DNA of 64,000 bases from Pempheris klunzingeri (Eukaryota; Chordata; Actinopteri; Acropomatiformes; Pempheridae). A model generated the notes under the pieces. The model had not been told where the DNA came from. It made no database searches and saw nothing but the letters and a program-made list of their open reading frames with translations. The stretch covers positions 7,563,374 through 7,627,373 of the forward strand of contig NC_092014.1 of the NCBI RefSeq assembly GCF_042242105.1, written 5' to 3'. Below are positions 58,724 through 64,000 of this stretch, in pieces. The position numbers and the translations under genes are program-made. The stretch's first letter is position 1. Each line of letters starts with the position of its first letter.

Positions 58724-61375
58724 GGCCCTCCAATGTCTCCCTGCTGTTAGGTAACAACAGCACAGACAGTGAACCTGCACACTGCAGGCAACACAGTTAA
58801 AGAGCAAAGAAATATCAAAGTGATGGAGATTTTGAACCTCGTGGGCGGGTGCAGGGGGAGGAGAATGGACAGGACCCTCCCCAGGAGTGAAGTAATTGGT
58901 CAGAATTAGGGAACTGGCTCCCAGACTGTTCTACCAGCACTTGCTCGCCAGTTTTCCCTTTTCTGTTAGGCAGTTTAACTTCTTTCTCCAATTTTTTCTT
59001 ACTGCTTCTCTTTCCAAATACAAGCCAATGTTTTGCCTCTTAAATCAGCTGCTACCAAACCTTCACTTTCCCTGCTCAAATCCAGTTTTGGCTCACAGTC
59101 TGCGAGTACCTAAATGGACACTTAGAGTAAGGATGTAAACCAGCCTCCAGACCCCCCCCCTCCCCTCTCTTCTCATCCCAGCGTAGCTCACAGCCTGGCT
59201 GGCCTCCTCTCGCTCTGGTTGACGGGTCTTGCTGCTCCTGTCCTTATTTGGTCTGGAGGCACAGCTCCACTTCGAGGCCCTGGAGGTCCCACAGGCACAT
59301 TCCAGCCACTATTGATCTGGATGGGACCCATGCCTCTCACCCTTGAGCTTGTTAACAATCCAGTTCAACACGTCATCTCTCTTTTTCTCTGCTTATACCA
59401 CAAACTGTGTCTCTCTCGTCTGCTGACGAGTTTTTTTTCTCTTCTCTGGAAAAGACTTTTTCTAGGCTACAAAAACCTTGTTTCACGTGCTATTTGTTTA
59501 TGATCACAATGTTTTATTAGCCAGCCGAGGATATTTCTGTCTTGTTGCCACATGCTCTTCATATCTGCATCATATCCAAACTCATAAAAAACACCAGAGG
59601 CTTCACTGGAGCACTTTTGCCAACAAACTGTGTGTAAGGCCTGTTAATTTATGTCAGCACAGACTGAGTATGGCATGTTTCCATCCTGTAAATAAATAAA
59701 TAAACACGGTTGAGTAAATTAAGAATCACACCACAAAATCCATCATCTGCTGAAAATCTTAAAGTTTTTTAAAAGTGAGCCAGATTCCTGGTTTGTTTCT
59801 GCAGTTGCCATGACGATGTAACTCCCTGACAAATAAGGGAAGTTGATGAAGTATTCACACTCCAAAGTTTTTCTCTCCTTGGACAGACACGTCTGCCTGC
59901 ATTAGGTTTTCCTATTCATCCACTCAATCGCTCTCCTTCTCACTGCCAATAATTCACACCAGCAACTCAAGTATGTGAGCACATACATGCACAGTACAGC
60001 ATGTGTCTGCTTTACTGATTAAACCTGTACAACAGGCATGTATGTTAAAAGTGGTGGTCAGACCATCGAGACAGCTTTAAATCTGATAGAAGGTGCCCTA
60101 GAAGTGCTTCAGAACTACAGTACTTAATGTATTAATCCACAGCTGGAAATAGTCCCTAGCAAATACACTGTTTACTCTTGTTTTAGTCATGTTGCTTAAA
60201 AACCACAGTGCTCAGCTGTTTAGAGATTGCTAACACTTTTTAAAAAAAGAGAGAGGGAGCATACATCTGTGACCTGTTTCAGTAGGGAGAAGTAAGCTTG
60301 GAGCCAAGTGACGAAGAGGAAAGTCATTAAGTACGGAGTGATGGACAACTGAACTGCTGGTTTTGGTCTTTTCATGCGTTTTGTGGAAAACAGAAGAAAA
60401 ACTCAGTGGAGGTTTCATTGGGATTTAAGAAAAAATATTATGCATTTACAGTTACATCAAATATTTGCAAAGCCCTTCTGTTAATGTATTGAATAATTGA
60501 ATTACTGCCACCTACTGTCCATATCTAGAATTGTCAAATGGAGGCCATGAATACATATCACATCACATCTGTGCTTGAAGTAAAAAGGCAGGAAAGGGTT
60601 CAAAAGGTCTGCAGCTTACCTTCAAATATAAAAATGACTGAGATTTCACCTTCAGCCATCAGTAAACAAAGCTGTCTTTCCTCTTAAGCTGAAAGGAAAA
60701 AATAATTGGAAATGTTTCATCTACCAGCTGGATTTTATTAGCAATACAGCCCCATAAAATCATCCAACAAATGCTAAGATACTGTAGAAATACTTAGGTC
60801 CAAGAGTGTGCATTGAATTTGATATTAACATGAATAACATATAAGATTTACATTTTTATTACATGTATAAACATATCAGGAGTCAAATTCATGTCTTCAA
60901 TCCAAATCTGTTCCTAATGTATCAAAGGCAGACGAGAGGTTTGCTGTATTTTTCAACACTGTTTGTGATCATGTTCTGTGCACACTTCCATACACCTTCC
61001 TGATGTTTTCTACACTATATATGCATAAATTAATTTTTTGCATCACAGAAGAGGTTTACATATACATGGCTATTAAATTAGTGAGCTGGAAGTAAGGCAG
61101 CAATCACCAACTCTACTCACTCTACCTACAGTAACTTCAGTTTAAATACGTCACTGGCTCTTAAAACAACAAATAACTGGAGGAAAGAAGGCCTACATGC
61201 CAGGCTACAATAATAACCGTGAAAAAAGTGGAAATTAGCACCACTGATGAAGAATGTGAAGAAAGAAGGAGAGGAAACCAAATGTGATGGTGGGTGAGAA
61301 AAAGCCGACTTTATAAAGCAAGTGGATGTTGGCCATTTTACAGCTCTCATACAAAAGGCTTACAAAAACACCACA

Positions 61376-61407
<32 letters not shown>

Positions 61408-62999
61408 AAGTGTTCTCACACCAGCTCAAATAGTGGACGACAGGGGTGACGTATGATGTGTGAATGATAAAACAAAATATATCTTAAGGTGCATTAACAA
61501 CTGTTTTGTCGTCAGTGTCCATCCAATGTGACACAAGTAAAATGAGGAAAAAAAAAAACATAAATCATATTTACTAAGCATGACAACATAACATGGAACT
61601 TGCCAATAATTCCAAATAGTGTATAACTACATGACAGAGACTCACTCACTGACAGAGTTAAAGATGCCACCAGAGTCTAGCGAAAAAACTGCAGTTACAT
61701 GACTGAAGTTTTTGATACAAAGCGATATCATCCTGCATCTTAAATAGTTCAACATAAAACATCATGACATCTGGCGTAATTATAGCCCATGAACTACTGT
61801 GGCATTTGTCACTCGGCGTCTATCTGGACAATGATACTTTGCTTGACAATAAAATAACAATCCTTCAAATGTGGGTTTGCTGTTGTTAACCAATGGTAAA
61901 AAAAACAAACATGTTCCATCCTTTCTAAAACCGTCTTCTAACACAGTTTGACCAGCACATGTCCTCTAATAAATATAATACCTAAAAAGGTTGGTAACCT
62001 TTTTGCATACACTTTTCAAACATGACCAATATTCCCCAAAGCCTCGCAGCCATACTGACCTCTAGTGAGTGAGATCTGAAATAAAAACAAAACACGAAAT
62101 TGTGTTAAAGTTTTGTTAAAGTGCATCAATCCTAGTGTGAAGATCAAGAACCAACAAGTTGAAAATGTGTTTGTGTTTTCTAATCTTAAATTTTTAATCT
62201 AATGCTTCAACAGCACAATGATACTTCCTCACTTCTTCAAATGCAATATTTAAAAATCTTTCCTTAATGATGATTAGCGATAGTGTTTCAGGACAAATGT
62301 ATCCCCAAATGCTTCAACCAATCAATACCGTGGCTTACACATAACATTAATACATGCAGTCTTTTCCACATGTACCTGTGGGAAGAAACGTCCTTTAACC
62401 TGAAGTATCGGCTTCATGCCCGCGATCGCTTCAACATATTTAGTGTAAAACAGACCTGCTGACAGAATGCTGTTTTTACAATAGTCTCTGCGCTGAATGT
62501 CTTTGGGGATATTTGTGATTGAACACTGAAATGAAATGTAGCAAGCATTTTTAAAGGTGAGATACTGCAGAAAAATAAAAGAAGGTGATAGTGGTGATCT
62601 TACTGCCCTTTATCAGAAAGACAAGCATCACTGCAGTGCCCTGTTTTCTATAATTGAGTGTCTGCAATGTTCCTTCAATATCCTTCCGTCACTGTCAAAA
62701 GTTAAAGGTCACTGACTGGAGCACAAAGTTTGGGTTCTCCGTGATAGAAAAATAAGGATAAAAAGATAAGATTAAAAAAAACAACATTATTTTGTAGAAG
62801 TCTTCCATTAAAGATGGCTAGTTAGAGCTAAATGTTCTGTCTGTGTGAAGCTGACGAGCCACACATACACGCAAACACATTAATGTGCGACAGGTCTTGA
62901 GGGACCAGTGTAGGGAGGCGGTGTCCTGCGGGTGCTTTGCTGAGGGCGATGAACGTGTCGTGGACGGGGTTGGAGCCAGGAGGGAGTCTGGAATCATCA
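58724..62999. other. Spacer and probable sorbs2 3' UTR
   Basis: pdlim3 5' flank lies to the left and the sorbs2 3' end to the right. No further gene recognised. SORBS2 transcripts have long 3' UTRs in mammals, so a good part of about 60.8-63.0 kb may be transcribed. The short open frames here are unsupported. Confidence 0.4.
61377..61406. repeat. (CA)n microsatellite
   Basis: About 15 CA units between pdlim3 and sorbs2, possibly within sorbs2 3' UTR. Confidence 0.95.
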
Positions 63000-63793
63000 T
63001 TATAGCTGCTTCACGTAGTTTCCTGGGAAGGTTCCAAACAACTTGCTCCTTCGAGAGGTCCCTTCAAAAACAAAGAGCGACAAAATGAGATTGTAGGTGC
63101 TTGAATCTCTGGCTGATGTCCAGACTGCAGCGAGTTGGAATGACATTAGAGACAGTTTCAGCCAAACCTGGAGATCAAACTCAAACTGAAACATCGTCAG
63201 AGGGCAAAGTTTTTTCGTAAAAGAATGTGAAGGTTAAGATGGCAAACAGATTCTCAGGACGATCACACTTAGACTGAGCTCAACTGTGCAGGTTCATTTT
63301 GACAACAGTCATGCTAGATGTGGTGGGATCACACAGTGCCATCTAGTGGTCTCACTTTGGCACAAACATGTGTTGCTGGTTTTCCAAATACTGACAATTA
63401 AAATAATGTTTTAAGAGATACATCAACTAAATCAACGGACAACAACCATGTATTCCCTCCTCTTACCGACAAACCAGCCATCATCACACTTCTCCATCAC
63501 ATCTACAATGTCGCCCTCCCTCAGCTCGAGCTCGTCCTCGTTGCGAGGCATGTAGTTGTACACGGCCTGGTACCTGTGTCAGAAAAACGAACGGTGAGCT
63601 GATACCCACGATATGCTGCAGGAAGGGTAATAAATATTTATGTCATTTGTTGATTACTACACATATTTTTATACCTACAACAACAAAGAGCCACAGAGCT
63701 ACGTTCTTGTCACAGATAACAGAAAATCAGTGGAATAACATTAAATATGACTTACGGGTCTCCTCCACCCTGGAGTGCATCCTGTACTAATCG
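63000..63793 (-). CDS. sorbs2: Sorbin and SH3 domain-containing protein 2, C-terminal exons
   Basis: SORBS2 (ArgBP2) is an adaptor at Z-discs, stress fibres and focal adhesions; its three C-terminal SH3 domains bind proline-rich partners such as vinculin, Cbl and Abl kinases. Three last coding exons: 63756-63793, 63467-63573 and 63000-63061 (stop 63000-63002), 207 nt, phases matching. They encode [13 protein letters not shown], then the third SH3 domain: [20 protein letters not shown] with the ALYDY-type start, the acidic RT loop, DDGWFVG around the conserved Trp, and the final [12 protein letters not shown] with the SH3 PxNY-like end. The C-terminal tail and the pdlim3 neighbour point to SORBS2 rather than SORBS1 or SORBS3. 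The rest of the gene lies beyond the window's right end. Confidence 0.95.
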
Positions 63794-63904
63794 CTGTGAG
63801 AAAGACAGAAACAGAAAGAAAGAGAAAGAAAGTCAAAATGCGGTATTTGTGAGGCTTTCGTTTTGGGATTTAGGAGGATGAACGGAGAGACTTGTTTGTC
63901 TTGT

Positions 63905-64000
63905 CTATACCGCTTATCCTTAAGGGTCATGTGGGGGCTGGGCCTCTCACCCAAAGACAGCTGGGGCACCCCGTCCAGGTGCACCCTGGGCAGTCAATCA
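63905..64000. mobile_element. SINE-like or RTE-tail repeat, cut by the window end
   Basis: CTATACCGCTTATCCTTAAG, GGTCATGTGGGGGCTGGGCC and CCCCGTCCAGGTGCACCCTG are the same family as 45514-45680 (shared CTTATCCTTAAGGGTCA). It lies in the sorbs2 intron upstream of the exon at 63756-63793. Confidence 0.7.

Overview
The window is a stretch of bony-fish nuclear DNA, most likely from a percomorph-type teleost. The support for this is spliced vertebrate genes with GT-AG introns, AT-rich spacers, and several interspersed repeats that recur across teleost genomes (RTE and CR1/L2-type LINE pieces, a TCTGAATACTTC...CCACCACTG miniature element, and a repeat ending GCGCTATATAAATAAA). I saw no bacterial-type operon, CRISPR array, tRNA or rRNA.

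Layout, left to right. (1) 2-810 (+): the last three coding exons of an unrecognised gene. Its 3' end meets plrg1 tail to tail, with stop codons only 175 bp apart. (2) 986-6069 (-): plrg1, a WD40 spliceosome subunit, complete in 15 coding exons giving 513 aa. (3) 6.3-9.1 kb: spacer with a decayed DNA transposon and LINE tails. (4) 9649-14762 and 15612-18907 (both -): a tandem pair of fibrinogen gamma genes. The distal copy (15.6-18.9 kb) is a complete 431-aa chain. The proximal copy keeps signal peptide, disulfide rings and globular domain but has lost most of its coiled coil and carries two LINE insertions in its introns. (5) 19-25.6 kb: spacer with miniature transposons. (6) 25809-27536 and 28610-30344 (both +): a tandem pair of lrat (lecithin retinol acyltransferase) genes. 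(7) 30.3-38.6 kb: spacer. (8) 38640-39752 (+): npy2r, a neuropeptide Y receptor with one coding exon. (9) 39.8-49.3 kb: spacer with a nest of LINE and SINE-like pieces at 44.7-45.9 kb. (10) 49325-58723 (-): pdlim3 (ALP), PDZ plus LIM. (11) 63000-63793 (-): the last three coding exons of sorbs2, encoding its final SH3 domain. The window ends in an interspersed repeat.

Gene order plrg1-fgg-lrat-npy2r matches the human 4q31-q32 neighbourhood, except that fga, fgb and rbm46 are not seen here. pdlim3-sorbs2 corresponds to human 4q35, so a synteny junction lies between npy2r and pdlim3. The genes do not form one pathway. fgg acts in clotting, lrat in retinoid storage and the visual cycle, plrg1 in splicing, npy2r in signalling, and pdlim3 and sorbs2 both at the muscle Z-disc/actin cytoskeleton.

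The most interesting feature is the proximal gamma-fibrinogen copy. Its loss of the coil leaves frame-compatible splice options, and its 3' half appears homogenised with the intact copy. All exon boundaries were placed by eye from splice sites, reading frame and remembered family sequences; no alignment was run.
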